Assembly (NCBI RefSeq): GCF_016110345.1
Contig: NZ_AP019011.1
Location: forward strand, 1,302,001 to 1,366,000
Reading direction: 5' to 3'
DNA: 64,000 nucleotides
Source of the DNA: Fluviibacter phosphoraccumulans
GTDB lineage: Bacteria; Pseudomonadota; Gammaproteobacteria; Burkholderiales; Rhodocyclaceae
The translations under genes and the position numbers were made by a program. Below the pieces are notes generated by a model that did not search any database, had not been told where the DNA came from, and worked only from the letters and a program-made list of their open reading frames with translations. Of the stretch, positions 30,763 to 39,615 are shown piece after piece; position 1 is the stretch's first letter; each line of letters starts with the position of its first letter.

Positions 30763-32305
30763 ACCCCAGCCCTTTCAGCTTCTGCCGGATTAGCTGGTCG
30801 AGCTCAGAACCCTTAGCCATTTGTTCGCCAAGCTTTTCCGTAAGCTTCTGCATTTTCTCTGCAAAGGCTTCGTCATCGTCTTCGACTTCTTCGGCACCGA
30901 CGTAGCGGCCAGGCGTAAGCACATGGCCGTGCTGGGCGATCTCTTCGAGCTTGACGCTACGGCAATAGCCGGGGATATCTTCGTACGCACCCGCATCTTT
31001 ATCACCACGCCAGGCGGCGACCGTGTTGCCGATGCGTTCGATCACCTCATCAGTCAGTTCTGCCTGTACACGGCTGATCATGCTGCCGAGTTTGCGGGCA
31101 TCGATAAAGAGCACTTTGCCTTTGCGTTGGTTTTTCTCTTTGGTGAGGAACCAGAGACAAGCCGGGATTTGCGTGTTGAAGAAGAGCTGGCCCGGTAATG
31201 CCACCATGACTTCGACTACGTCGGCTTCAACCATGGCTTTGCGAATCTCGCCTTCGCTGTTCTGGCTGGAGCTCATGGAGCCATTAGCCAGTACGATACC
31301 TGCCCGACCATTGGCTTTGAGCTGATACAGCATGTGCTGCAACCAGGCGTAGTTGGCGTTGCCTTGCGGTGGGGTTCCATAAACCCAACGTGGGTCGCCA
31401 TCCAGGCTGCCATGCCACCAATCGCTAATGTTGAATGGCGGATTTGCCAGGATAAAGTCAGCGCGTAGATCGGGGTGCTGGTTTTTGGTGAAGGTATCGC
31501 ACGGTTCGCGGCCGAGGTTAAAGTCGATGCCGCGAATGGCGAGGTTCATGGCAGCCAAGCGCCAGGTGGTGGGGTTGGATTCCTGCCCATAGATAGAGAC
31601 ATCGCCCAGTTTGCCGCCGTGAGCTTCGATGAACTTCTCCGACTGCACAAACATACCGCCGGAACCACAGCACGGGTCGTAGACTTTGCCGTGGTGTGGG
31701 GCGAGAACTGCCACGAGGGTTTTAACGATGGAGGCCGGGGTATAGAACTGCCCGCCCTTTTTGCCTTCGGCACTGGCGAACTGGCCGAGGAAGTATTCAT
31801 AAACCTGGCCGAGCACATCCCGGGCCTGGTTAGCATCATCACCAAAGCCGATGGTGGAGACCAGATCAATCAGCTCTCCGAGTTTGCCATCCGGCAATTG
31901 GGCGCGGGCATAACGCTTCTCAAGGATTTTTTTGAGTTTGGGGTTTTCGGCTTCTATGAGCGCGAGCGCATCGTCGATGCGTTTCTCAATACCAGGTTGT
32001 TTGGCTGAGGCGCGCAGTGCCTCCCAGCGAACGGCTTCGGGCACCCAGAACACGTTGGCTTCTTTGTAGTAGTCCCGCTCTTCGAGTTCGGTGGCGATGT
32101 CTTGTGCATTTGCCCCGTCGAGGAAGTACTCGTCTTTCGGGTCAGCTAAGCGTTTGTCCAATTCCGAACGGCGGGCAGCAAAGGTATCCGAGATGTATTT
32201 GAGGAAGATTAGGCCGAGTACCAGGTGTTTGTATTCGGCGGCGTCCATATTGGCGCGTAGTTTGTCGGCCGCAGCCCAGAGGGTCTTTTTGATATCATCG
32301 AGCAT
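30752..32305 (-). CDS. hsdM: Type I restriction-modification N6-adenine methyltransferase HsdM
   Basis: The 517-residue methyltransferase has the N-terminal HsdM helical domain (LWAAADKLRANMDAAEYKHLVLGL is its standard start), an AdoMet-binding motif VYDPCCGSGGMF and the catalytic NPPF in ILANPPFNISDWW. It modifies adenine in the site chosen by HsdS, protecting self DNA. It is first in the hsdM-hsdS unit; hsdR lies downstream beyond the Fic insertion. The SEC-C protein gene ends 9 nt upstream of its ATG, suggesting possible co-transcription. Confidence 0.96.
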   Translation of the reverse strand: MLDDIKKTLWAAADKLRANMDAAEYKHLVLGLIFLKYISDTFAARRSELDKRLADPKDEYFLDGANAQDIATELEERDYYKEANVFWVPEAVRWEALRASAKQPGIEKRIDDALALIEAENPKLKKILEKRYARAQLPDGKLGELIDLVSTIGFGDDANQARDVLGQVYEYFLGQFASAEGKKGGQFYTPASIVKTLVAVLAPHHGKVYDPCCGSGGMFVQSEKFIEAHGGKLGDVSIYGQESNPTTWRLAAMNLAIRGIDFNLGREPCDTFTKNQHPDLRADFILANPPFNISDWWHGSLDGDPRWVYGTPPQGNANYAWLQHMLYQLKANGRAGIVLANGSMSSSQNSEGEIRKAMVEADVVEVMVALPGQLFFNTQIPACLWFLTKEKNQRKGKVLFIDARKLGSMISRVQAELTDEVIERIGNTVAAWRGDKDAGAYEDIPGYCRSVKLEEIAQHGHVLTPGRYVGAEEVEDDDEAFAEKMQKLTEKLGEQMAKGSELDQLIRQKLKGLGYEF

Positions 32306-32314
32306 AGAAAACTC

Positions 32315-33292
32315 TCAGTGCAATACAGCGGGTGAACCACAGCATTTTTTGAACTTTTTGCCACTGCCACAGGGGCAGGCGTCGTTGCGCCCAACTTTCG
32401 GGGCAAGGCGCTTAGCGACCTCGCGTTCATAATTTGCGTGGCGAACGGGCAACCAGTGGGCATAGATGGCAAGTACTGCTTGCGGAATCTGCACGGCAAG
32501 CGCATGGCGCTGATGCGGCGTACTAGAAAGCGCAAAATCTTCAGGCTCGAGTTCCATCTCGCCCAGCAAACGAATCGGGCGGTAAAGGCTCTGACCTTCT
32601 TCTGTTTCAAGCAGCGGTTTACAGGCTTCCGCACTCAGGTTAACGCCATCGACAAATCCTCCAGCCCAGCCTTCGGCGTCCTCAACTTCTTGGCCTTCAT
32701 ATTCCCGGATATACCAAAAAGGTTGTATGAGTGGCGGGGATAGCTGGAACCCCCGGATGATGGCGTTGTAGTGACGCATGAGCAGGCCGAGTATTTCCTG
32801 CACCCGATCGAAATCTTCGAGCTCAGGCATGATGCCGTTATCAGATCCCCAGATTTTTGGTAACCATTGGCTGGGCATTAGGGTCAGTGGTCCAACTGCC
32901 ACTGCATGCAGAAAGCCATCCACCCTATCGAAGGTCATGGCGTTTTCAGGAACCTCGTCGATAAAGAAGCGTTCCAAGACTTCGAGCTCTTCATCAGACA
33001 ACGGTTGAAACAGTTGGTCTGGATCGAAATCCATCATTTGATCGTGCGCCAAGGGCGGTGCGTCGATAAAGGCTTCAATGCCTTCTGATTCTATTTCATT
33101 CAGAGCGCAATTCAGTGCCTCTTGGTCTGTAGAGAACTCGTCATCCCAAACTGTCGAGTTATTTAGGTCATCAACCACTTCAAGAATCCAGCCGCTGTCT
33201 TCTCCTCGATAGATCTGAATATGCACAAATCGACCGTCAGCTTCAACGCGCTGTTCTAATGGGGAGTGGATGATTTGGATGTCTTCCATCAT
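32315..33292 (-). CDS. UPF0149/YecA-family protein with C-terminal SEC-C zinc motif
   Basis: The 325-residue protein has an N-terminal region of about 80 residues without a recognised fold. A YecA-like UPF0149 domain follows (EELEVLERFFIDE...FDRVDGFLHAVAVGP). It ends with the SEC-C zinc-binding motif KVGRNDACPCGSGKKFKKCCG. SEC-C motifs bind zinc and often mediate protein contacts. It lies between mntA (9 nt) and hsdM (9 nt) in the defence island, so a role in defence or island regulation is possible but unproven. Confidence 0.82.
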   Translation of the reverse strand: MMEDIQIIHSPLEQRVEADGRFVHIQIYRGEDSGWILEVVDDLNNSTVWDDEFSTDQEALNCALNEIESEGIEAFIDAPPLAHDQMMDFDPDQLFQPLSDEELEVLERFFIDEVPENAMTFDRVDGFLHAVAVGPLTLMPSQWLPKIWGSDNGIMPELEDFDRVQEILGLLMRHYNAIIRGFQLSPPLIQPFWYIREYEGQEVEDAEGWAGGFVDGVNLSAEACKPLLETEEGQSLYRPIRLLGEMELEPEDFALSSTPHQRHALAVQIPQAVLAIYAHWLPVRHANYEREVAKRLAPKVGRNDACPCGSGKKFKKCCGSPAVLH

Positions 33293-33301
33293 TTCGTTTG
33301 C

Positions 33302-33616
33302 TCAATTGAATTCAAGAACCATCTTGTCTTGATCGATAATCTTGCGGAAGTCTGGATTGGTTGTGGACCAATCGACCACATCCACTTTCCAAGGCAAATC
33401 TGATTCAGAAAAATCCTCAGCCAAAGCACTCATCAGATTCAATCCGAGCGGTTTATCAGCTTTGATACACAAATCCAAATCAGAGAATTTTTTTGCACGG
33501 CCTGTGGCTCGTGAACCAAACACCCATACAAGCGCTTTCGGCACATGGCGGAAAAGAATCTCTTGAACGATAGCCAGCTCTGCCGCGCTCATATCCAAGG
33601 ATTTGGCGAGGGTCAT
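33302..33616 (-). CDS. mntA: MntA-type minimal nucleotidyltransferase antitoxin
   Basis: The 104-residue minimal nucleotidyltransferase has the exact active-site motif GSX10DXD: G34-S35 to D46-x-D48 in GSRATGRAKKFSDLDL. In characterised HepT/MntA pairs this enzyme AMPylates the HEPN RNase on a tyrosine and neutralises it. The ATG overlaps the hepT stop as ATGA, giving the standard HEPN-then-MNT order. Confidence 0.9.
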   Translation of the reverse strand: MTLAKSLDMSAAELAIVQEILFRHVPKALVWVFGSRATGRAKKFSDLDLCIKADKPLGLNLMSALAEDFSESDLPWKVDVVDWSTTNPDFRKIIDQDKMVLEFN

Positions 33617-34020
33617 GCATTGCCTCGTTGTTGCAATGCTGACAGAAGGTAACGCGATTCTTTCAAAAACCCAGGGATAGCCGCCACAACTTCTAGCGCA
33701 ACATCTTCATCGTAGGTATGACTTGTTTTGGAACGCATGGCGCGAAAAACACGCCATTCTGGCCATGCACTCAGAAGCAACCCCTGTTCATTACCGGAAC
33801 GGATAAGGTACTGAAAATCAGCTGCATCGTATTCAGTAGGGTTCGCAGCACTTTGTTCCAAAAAACGCTTAAGCATTTTATGTGAAAGTTCATAAGTGAA
33901 TTCGAAGCGCTGAATAAGGCCATCTCGAATTTGAGTGTCTGACTTATCAGCAAGATAACGCGCCAAGCCTTCGTCCAGGCGTTGCACAGCATTAGTGAGC
34001 GGTGTCAGATCGAGCGGCAT
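33613..34020 (-). CDS. hepT: HepT-type HEPN toxin (RNase)
   Basis: The 135-residue all-helical protein of the HI0074/HEPN family has the toxin motif RX4HXY as R96-SKTS-H101-T-Y103. R and H form the RNase site and Y103 is the expected AMPylation target of MntA. AAAGG lies 7 nt upstream of the ATG. It is the first gene of the hepT-mntA-SEC-C-hsdMS string, on the sucD-facing edge of the defence island. Confidence 0.9.
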   Translation of the reverse strand: MPLDLTPLTNAVQRLDEGLARYLADKSDTQIRDGLIQRFEFTYELSHKMLKRFLEQSAANPTEYDAADFQYLIRSGNEQGLLLSAWPEWRVFRAMRSKTSHTYDEDVALEVVAAIPGFLKESRYLLSALQQRGNA

Positions 34021-34100
34021 AGCGACCTTTCAGGCATCGTGGCCAAAACTTTTTTGCAATTCTTACATTATGAACTGCACGCGGCGAATCTGCCAAAGAA

Positions 34101-34123
34101 AAACCCCGCCGAGGCGGGGTTTT
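34101..34123 (-). terminator. Terminator of sucCD
   Basis: On the minus strand AAACCCCGCC pairs with GGCGGGGTTT around a short loop, followed by further T residues. It lies 26 nt after the sucD stop and separates it from the hepT start region. Confidence 0.85.
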
Positions 34124-34148
34124 CAGGACTGATGCAATCAACGAGTGA

Positions 34149-35042
34149 TTACAGCAGCGCCTTGAGCAGCTTCGCCATTTCTGACGGGTTCTTGGTTACC
34201 GTGAAGCCACACTCTTCCATGACGGCAAGTTTGGCATCGGCGGTATCCGCGCCACCAGAGATCAGCGCACCGGCGTGGCCCATGCGTTTTCCTGGAGGTG
34301 CAGTCACACCAGCGATGAAGCCAACGATTGGCTTCTTCATGTTGTCCTTGCACCAGCGAGCGGCTTCAGCTTCATCCGGACCACCGATTTCACCAATCAT
34401 GATGACAGCGTCGGTATCAGGATCGTCATTGAACATCTTCATGATGTCGATGTGCTTCAGGCCATTGATGGGGTCGCCACCAATACCCACTGCAGACGAT
34501 TGACCCAGACCCAGCTCAGTCAGCTGACCCACGGCTTCGTACGTCAGGGTGCCCGAACGGGACACAACGCCAATACGACCCTTTTTGTGGATATGACCTG
34601 GCATGATGCCGATCTTGATTTCGTCCGGCGTAATCAGACCCGGGCAGTTAGGGCCGAGGAGCAGCGTCTTCTTGCCGCCCTTGGCTTCTTTTTCCTTCAT
34701 CTTGTTACGCAGGATCAGCATGTCGCGGACTGGGATACCTTCTGTAATACAGATGGCCAGGTCCAGATCAGCTTCGACGGCTTCCCAGATGGCAGCAGCG
34801 GCTCCGGGGGGCGGCACGTAGATGACCGAAACGGTGGCGCCAGTGTCAGCAGCGGCTTCTTTAACGGTACCGTAGATAGGCACGTCGAGGATCTTCTCGC
34901 CGGCTTTCTTCGGGTTCACACCAGCGACGAAGCAGTTCTTGCCGTTTGCGTATTCAATACACTTTTCTGTGTGGAACTGACCGGTCTTACCGGTAATGCC
35001 CTGGGTGATGACTTTCGTGTCTTTATTGATCAGAATTGACAT
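34149..35042 (-). CDS. sucD: Succinyl-CoA synthetase alpha subunit
   Basis: The 297-residue subunit has the CoA-binding Rossmann domain (VITQGITGKTGQFH), the SRSGTLTYEA segment and the phosphohistidine region GHAGALISGG, with H256 the likely active-site histidine. With SucC it catalyses the substrate-level phosphorylation step of the TCA cycle (succinyl-CoA to succinate). It lies 10 nt after sucC and is followed by a terminator. Confidence 0.97.
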   Translation of the reverse strand: MSILINKDTKVITQGITGKTGQFHTEKCIEYANGKNCFVAGVNPKKAGEKILDVPIYGTVKEAAADTGATVSVIYVPPPGAAAAIWEAVEADLDLAICITEGIPVRDMLILRNKMKEKEAKGGKKTLLLGPNCPGLITPDEIKIGIMPGHIHKKGRIGVVSRSGTLTYEAVGQLTELGLGQSSAVGIGGDPINGLKHIDIMKMFNDDPDTDAVIMIGEIGGPDEAEAARWCKDNMKKPIVGFIAGVTAPPGKRMGHAGALISGGADTADAKLAVMEECGFTVTKNPSEMAKLLKALL

Positions 35043-35052
35043 TCAATGCTCC

Positions 35053-36213
35053 TTACTTGACCGCAGCAACGATCTTGGTGGCGGCTTCGGCCATGGAATC
35101 GGCAGAGATAATCGGCAGACCAGAATCCTTGAGGATTTGCTTGCCCAGATCTTCGTTGGTGCCCTTCATACGGACAACCAGCGGTACCGACAGGTTCACA
35201 GCACGCGACGCAGCAACCACACCGGTAGCGATGGTGTCGCAGCGCATGATGCCACCGAAGATGTTAACCAGAATGCCCTTGACCTTCGGGTTCTTCAGCA
35301 TCAGCTTGAAAGCTTCCGTTACCTTCTCAGCCGTGGCACCGCCACCGACGTCGAGGAAGTTGGCTGGCTCAGCGCCAAACAGCTTGATGGTGTCCATCGT
35401 GGCCATGGCCAGACCGGCACCATTGACCAGGCAGCCGATATTGCCGTCGAGCGAAATGTAAGCCAGGTCAAACTTCGAGGCTTCAACTTCGTCCGGATCT
35501 TCTTCATCCAGATCGCGGAAAGCAACGATTTCTTCCTGACGGTACAGGGCGTTCGAGTCAAAGTTGAACTTGGCGTCCAGTGCCTTAACCGTACCATCGC
35601 CTTCATGGATCAGCGGGTTGATTTCGGCCAACGATGCATCGGTTTCCATGTAGCAGGTGTACAGCTTCTTCAGCGTATCCACACACTGCGGAATCGAGGC
35701 TTCGTTCATGCCCATGCCCTTAGCCAGGGTGAGCGCCTGCTCGTCGGTTAGGCCGACCAGCGGGTTAACGAAGACGGTGACGATCTTTTCCGGCGTTTTG
35801 TGAGCAACTTCTTCAATGTCCATGCCGCCTTCGTAGGAGGCCATGATGGCTACGCTCTGCGTAGCACGGTCGGTCAGCGCAGCGACATAGTATTCGTGCT
35901 GGATGTCGGCGCCTTCTTCGATCAGGAGGTGACGTACCTTCTGGCCTTCTGGGCCAGTTTGATGCGTAACGAGCTGCATACCGAGAATGTCGTTAGCGTA
36001 CTGACGCACTTCGTCCAGTGATTTAGCGACTTTAACGCCGCCGCCCTTACCGCGACCACCTGCGTGGATCTGAGCCTTAACAACCCAAACTTTACCGCCG
36101 AGGGTTTCCGCTGCCTTCACGGCGTCATCGACGCTGGTGCAGTGAATACCGCGCGGAACGTTTACGCCGAATTTCTTCAGGATTTGTTTGCCCTGATATT
36201 CGTGAATTTTCAT
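35053..36213 (-). CDS. sucC: Succinyl-CoA synthetase beta subunit
   Basis: The 386-residue ATP-grasp protein begins with the conserved MKIHEYQGKQILKKFGV and carries KAQIHAGGRGKGGGVK in the nucleotide-binding region; INIFGGIMRCD-like sequence lies near 330. The ATG at 36213 (AAGGAAA upstream) gives the normal family length; an open frame to 36264 is not used. It is the first gene of sucCD. Confidence 0.97.
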   Translation of the reverse strand: MKIHEYQGKQILKKFGVNVPRGIHCTSVDDAVKAAETLGGKVWVVKAQIHAGGRGKGGGVKVAKSLDEVRQYANDILGMQLVTHQTGPEGQKVRHLLIEEGADIQHEYYVAALTDRATQSVAIMASYEGGMDIEEVAHKTPEKIVTVFVNPLVGLTDEQALTLAKGMGMNEASIPQCVDTLKKLYTCYMETDASLAEINPLIHEGDGTVKALDAKFNFDSNALYRQEEIVAFRDLDEEDPDEVEASKFDLAYISLDGNIGCLVNGAGLAMATMDTIKLFGAEPANFLDVGGGATAEKVTEAFKLMLKNPKVKGILVNIFGGIMRCDTIATGVVAASRAVNLSVPLVVRMKGTNEDLGKQILKDSGLPIISADSMAEAATKIVAAVK

Positions 36214-36354
36214 GCGCTTTCCTTGCCTTATAAGGTTACGAATCTCGAACGGACTGTCCCCCACCCGCTCGAATCTGAACGTATGCGCCGAAACAGGACA
36301 CGAAGCTACAGCCTATGAGGCTTTTCGCCAGCGACACCCCGCTCGGATACGAAG

Positions 36355-36363
36355 ATTCTAGCA
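36355..36363 (-). promoter_or_regulatory. Candidate extended -10 promoter of sucCD
   Basis: On the minus strand TGCTAGAAT matches the extended -10 form TGnTATAAT (5/6 in the hexamer). It would start transcription near 36348, leaving a leader of about 135 nt before sucC. No convincing -35 was found. The rest of 36214-36442 shows nothing else I can name. Confidence 0.4.
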
Positions 36364-36442
36364 CGCAGCCAGCAAAGCGCACGCCCTAAAATTCATAATT
36401 ATGGCGTTGCGGAATGATCCAGGCAGATATCCCCCGAGAATC

Positions 36443-37201
36443 TTAAACCGGGCTCTCCACTTCCAGGTAGCGCACGCGGATCCCGAAGCGATCAATCAAC
36501 CTCATACCCAGCGCCTGCACGCCAAAACGCTCAGTGGCATGGTGCCCAGCGGCAAAGTAAGCCACACCGCTTTCTCGGGCGAGGTGCACCATCGGTTCAG
36601 AAACTTCTCCGGTCACAAAAGCATCCGCACCTGCCTCAATCGCTGCCTCGAAATAGCTCTGCGCCCCACCGGTACACCAGGCAATCCGGCGAATCGGCTT
36701 GTCGCCAGATTCAGCCAGGACAAAGGGCGAGCGACCGACCGCCTTTTCGAGATCGGCCGCGATTGAGGCCACCGTAGCGTCGGCAGCGGGGATACCGAGA
36801 CACCCCAATCCCTGCTCGCCAAACGTGCCAGCCGATGTCCACCCGGCGGCCCTGGCCAGCCCCGCATTGTTACCGATCGCTGGATGTGCATCCAGTGGCA
36901 GATGATAGGCGTAGAGGTTGATGTCATTTGTGAGCAAGGTTTTCAGACGATTGCGCTTGATGCCGGTGACTACCCCAGTCTCGCCACGCCAGAACCAACC
37001 GTGGTGCACAAGAATCGCATCGGCCCCCTCGGCAACGGCCAGATCGAGCAACGCCTGGTTCGCTGTGACACCACAAACCACCAGGCCAATCTCGCTACGC
37101 CCTTCCACTTGCAAACCGTTTGGGCAATAATCCTTGAAGCCCTCCGGTTTAAGCAGTTCATTCAGATACTGAGTCAGTGCTGTGCGTGTGACTGAAGCCA
37201 T
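36443..37201 (-). CDS. Nif3-like dinuclear metal-centre protein (YbgI family)
   Basis: The 252-residue protein has metal-ligand motifs of the Nif3/YbgI family: ILVHHGWFW (near 58-66), DAHPAIGNNAGLA (near 103), GEVSEPMVHLARE (near 197) and AAGHHATERFG (near 216). Members form toroidal hexamers with a dinuclear metal site; the older label GTP cyclohydrolase 1 type 2 is not established. It is divergent from the glutamine amidotransferase gene and is followed by the sucC leader region. Confidence 0.9.
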   Translation of the reverse strand: MASVTRTALTQYLNELLKPEGFKDYCPNGLQVEGRSEIGLVVCGVTANQALLDLAVAEGADAILVHHGWFWRGETGVVTGIKRNRLKTLLTNDINLYAYHLPLDAHPAIGNNAGLARAAGWTSAGTFGEQGLGCLGIPAADATVASIAADLEKAVGRSPFVLAESGDKPIRRIAWCTGGAQSYFEAAIEAGADAFVTGEVSEPMVHLARESGVAYFAAGHHATERFGVQALGMRLIDRFGIRVRYLEVESPV

Positions 37202-37239
37202 GAGTGGTTCCTTCGATAATCGTGTGTGGAGTTTAATGC

Positions 37240-38040
37240 ATGTGCCAGCTGCTCGGAATGAGTTGTAACGTACCGACCGACATCTGCTTTTCCTTTAGCG
37301 GTTTTTCACGGCGCGGTGGCGGCACGGATGTGCATCGCGATGGCTGGGGCATTGGCTTCTTCGAGGGCGATGATGGCCGGGGCTGCCGGGTGTTTCTGGA
37401 TCCCAGCCCATCCATCGAATCACCACTGGCGGCCGTGGTGCGCGATTACCCGATTCAATCCATGAATGTCGTGGCCCATATCCGCAAAGCCACCCAGGGT
37501 GACATCTGTTTGCAGAACACCCACCCTTTTCAGCGCGAGCTGTGGGGGCGTTACTGGGTATTTGCCCATAACGGGAATCTGATTGATTTTGATCCAGCGC
37601 TTTCTGGCCGTTACCTACCGGTGGGTAATACGGATAGCGAACGTGCTTTCTGCTTTTTGCTGGACACGCTGGCGCTGCGCTTTGGCGCAACAGCGCCGAG
37701 TTATGAACACCTGATGGATACGATGGCCGAGGTAGCCGCCGTCCTGCGCGCCCACGGTCCGGCTAATTTTCTGCTCTCTAATGGCCGCTGGTTGATTGCC
37801 CATTGCTCCACTGACTTGCACTATATTGTGCGCAGAGCCCCGTTTAATGAGGCGCACCTGAAAGACGAGGATGTGTCTATTGACTTCAATGAAGTGACTT
37901 CTGAAACCGACTGCGTCACCGTGATTGCCACGACGCCGCTCACCGATAACGAAGCATGGACGCGGATTGATCCGGGCACACTAATGCTATTTAGAGCGGG
38001 TGTACCGGTTGAAGTGCGCCAGTCTGATCAGGCGACCTGA
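37240..38040 (+). CDS. Class II glutamine amidotransferase, YafJ-like
   Basis: The 266-residue Ntn-hydrolase begins MCQLLGMS, so Cys2 is the N-terminal nucleophile after Met removal. VVAHIRKATQG, FAHNGNL and PVGNTDSERAF are the expected glutaminase motifs. There is no synthetase domain, so the ammonia acceptor is unknown; YafJ-like proteins are stand-alone. Its 3' end overlaps tatC by 13 nt in convergent orientation. Confidence 0.9.
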   Translation: MCQLLGMSCNVPTDICFSFSGFSRRGGGTDVHRDGWGIGFFEGDDGRGCRVFLDPSPSIESPLAAVVRDYPIQSMNVVAHIRKATQGDICLQNTHPFQRELWGRYWVFAHNGNLIDFDPALSGRYLPVGNTDSERAFCFLLDTLALRFGATAPSYEHLMDTMAEVAAVLRAHGPANFLLSNGRWLIAHCSTDLHYIVRRAPFNEAHLKDEDVSIDFNEVTSETDCVTVIATTPLTDNEAWTRIDPGTLMLFRAGVPVEVRQSDQAT

Positions 38041-38864
38041 TCGACTTCTGGTTTTTTAACCGGTTTGATAAATTGCGCCAACACCATGCCGAGCTCGTAA
38101 AGCAACCAGAGTGGCACAGCCAGTAGCACCTGCGACATAATATCCGGCGGCGTAAAAATAGCGCCGATAATAAAAGCGCCGACGATCACGTAAGGGCGCC
38201 AGCTGCGCAGCTTCTCCAGGGTCACGATGCCCATACGAACGAGAACAATGACCACCACGGGTACTTCAAAGGTCACGCCAAAAGCAATGAACGTGGTCAG
38301 TACGAAGGACAGATATTTATCGATGTCCGTCATCCACGCCACACCTTCCGGGGCCACAGCCACCATGAACCCAAACACTGACGGAAAGACCACGAAATAA
38401 GCAAAGGCCATACCCATGGCGAACAACGCCAGGGAGGCGATCATCAGCGGAATAATCAAGGAACGTTCATGCTGATACAAACCGGGCGCAATAAAAGCCC
38501 ATCCCTGCCAAAGCACGACCGGCAAGGCAATCAGAAACGCCAACATCAGCGTGACTTTAACCGGCACCAGAAAGACACCGACGACATCGGTCGCAATCAT
38601 CTGGCCACCTGCGGGCAAGACTTCAATCATCGGTTGCGCCAACAGCGCATACCAGTCACGCGCCCACGGAAAAAGAACGATAAACACAACTAAAACCGCC
38701 AGCCCTGCGCGTACCAGGCGGGTGCGCAGTTCCATCAGGTGTTCAATGAGCGTTCCCTGAAAATTCTCGGCAGCTTCGTTGGCTTCGGATTCGGACGGCG
38801 GCCCGGCCAGTTCTGGTGGGCGCTTCGCAAAAAGCTTGGGTAATTTAAAGCGGGGCAGCGGCAT
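38028..38864 (-). CDS. tatC: Sec-independent protein translocase subunit TatC
   Basis: The 278-residue six-helix membrane protein has TatC motifs LIEHLMELRTRLVRA near the N terminus and TFIAFGVTFEVPVVVIVL in the middle. It is the twin-arginine signal receptor in the TatABC complex. It has a longer N-terminal cytoplasmic segment (about 35 residues, basic then acidic) than E. coli TatC. It is last in tatA-tatB-tatC, 5 nt after tatB. Confidence 0.97.
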   Translation of the reverse strand: MPLPRFKLPKLFAKRPPELAGPPSESEANEAAENFQGTLIEHLMELRTRLVRAGLAVLVVFIVLFPWARDWYALLAQPMIEVLPAGGQMIATDVVGVFLVPVKVTLMLAFLIALPVVLWQGWAFIAPGLYQHERSLIIPLMIASLALFAMGMAFAYFVVFPSVFGFMVAVAPEGVAWMTDIDKYLSFVLTTFIAFGVTFEVPVVVIVLVRMGIVTLEKLRSWRPYVIVGAFIIGAIFTPPDIMSQVLLAVPLWLLYELGMVLAQFIKPVKKPEVDQVA

Positions 38865-38869
38865 GTGGG

Positions 38870-39268
38870 TCAGAATAAAGTGAGCTGATCGTCTTTAGGC
38901 GCTGGAGGGCCTTCAGACGTCGTGGCCGAGGCCGCAATTTTTTTAGATGTCGGGGCTGGCGCTGCATGCGTTGATGATTCAGTCAGCGCTGCTTGGTGCT
39001 GTTTTACTTCCTGTTGCAAGGAAGACTCAACGGCACGCATGGATTGCTGCATGGATTGAACCGTCGTCTCCATTTCGTGCTGAAGACGTTTGATCTCTTC
39101 AAACTCCACTTCACGATTAAAGTCACGCTTGATGTCGTGCACGTAACGCTGCAGTCGCCCGGCAAAGCGCCCGATGTTGCGTGCAACACCGGGGAGTCGT
39201 TCGGGGCCGATGACGACAAGCGCCACCACGGCCACCATCAACATTTCGGAGAATCCAATATCAAACAT
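38870..39268 (-). CDS. tatB: Twin-arginine translocase subunit TatB
   Basis: The 132-residue protein has one N-terminal transmembrane helix (MFDIGFSEMLMVAVVALVVI), the GPERLPG motif, an amphipathic helix and an Ala/Pro/Ser-rich cytoplasmic tail. It acts with TatC in recognising folded substrates with twin-arginine signals. It lies about 80 nt after tatA and 5 nt before tatC. Confidence 0.96.
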   Translation of the reverse strand: MFDIGFSEMLMVAVVALVVIGPERLPGVARNIGRFAGRLQRYVHDIKRDFNREVEFEEIKRLQHEMETTVQSMQQSMRAVESSLQQEVKQHQAALTESSTHAAPAPTSKKIAASATTSEGPPAPKDDQLTLF

Positions 39269-39348
39269 AGATTAATCACTGAGGCATGGCTTCAAAAACA
39301 AACCCGCGCCACTCTGTTGCCAGAGGCGCGGGTCTGCCTTGCCGCCAA

Positions 39349-39585
39349 TTAACCCTTCGTTTGCTCACCTTCTACGGTGCGCCCGGTCGCCTGGGGCGTT
39401 ACAGGGGCATCACTGCTGCCCACGGCCGGCTTGGCCACATCGGCTTCACCTTCTTTAAGACCCTCTTTAAAGCCTTTAACCGCACCACCGAGGTCTTGGC
39501 CGACGTTACGCAGCTTTTTGGTGCCGAAAATCAGCAGAATGATGACCAGCACAATCAGCCAATGCCAAATGCTAAAAGAACCCAT
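39349..39585 (-). CDS. tatA: Twin-arginine translocase subunit TatA
   Basis: The 78-residue single-pass protein has MGSFSIWHWLIVLVIILLIF, then the hinge and amphipathic helix FGTKKLRNVGQDLGGAVKGF, the classical TatA pattern. It oligomerises to form the Tat pore. AGGAGG lies just upstream of the ATG. It follows hinT by about 30 nt. Confidence 0.97.
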   Translation of the reverse strand: MGSFSIWHWLIVLVIILLIFGTKKLRNVGQDLGGAVKGFKEGLKEGEADVAKPAVGSSDAPVTPQATGRTVEGEQTKG

Positions 39586-39615
39586 GGTGTACCTCCTGAA
39601 TCGTAATACTAATGA

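Noticed and set aside
34275..35751. Long antisense frames opposite sucD and sucC (254 and 251 codons)
   Set aside because: They are complementary shadows of highly biased coding sequence; no ribosome sites and no recognisable protein motifs.
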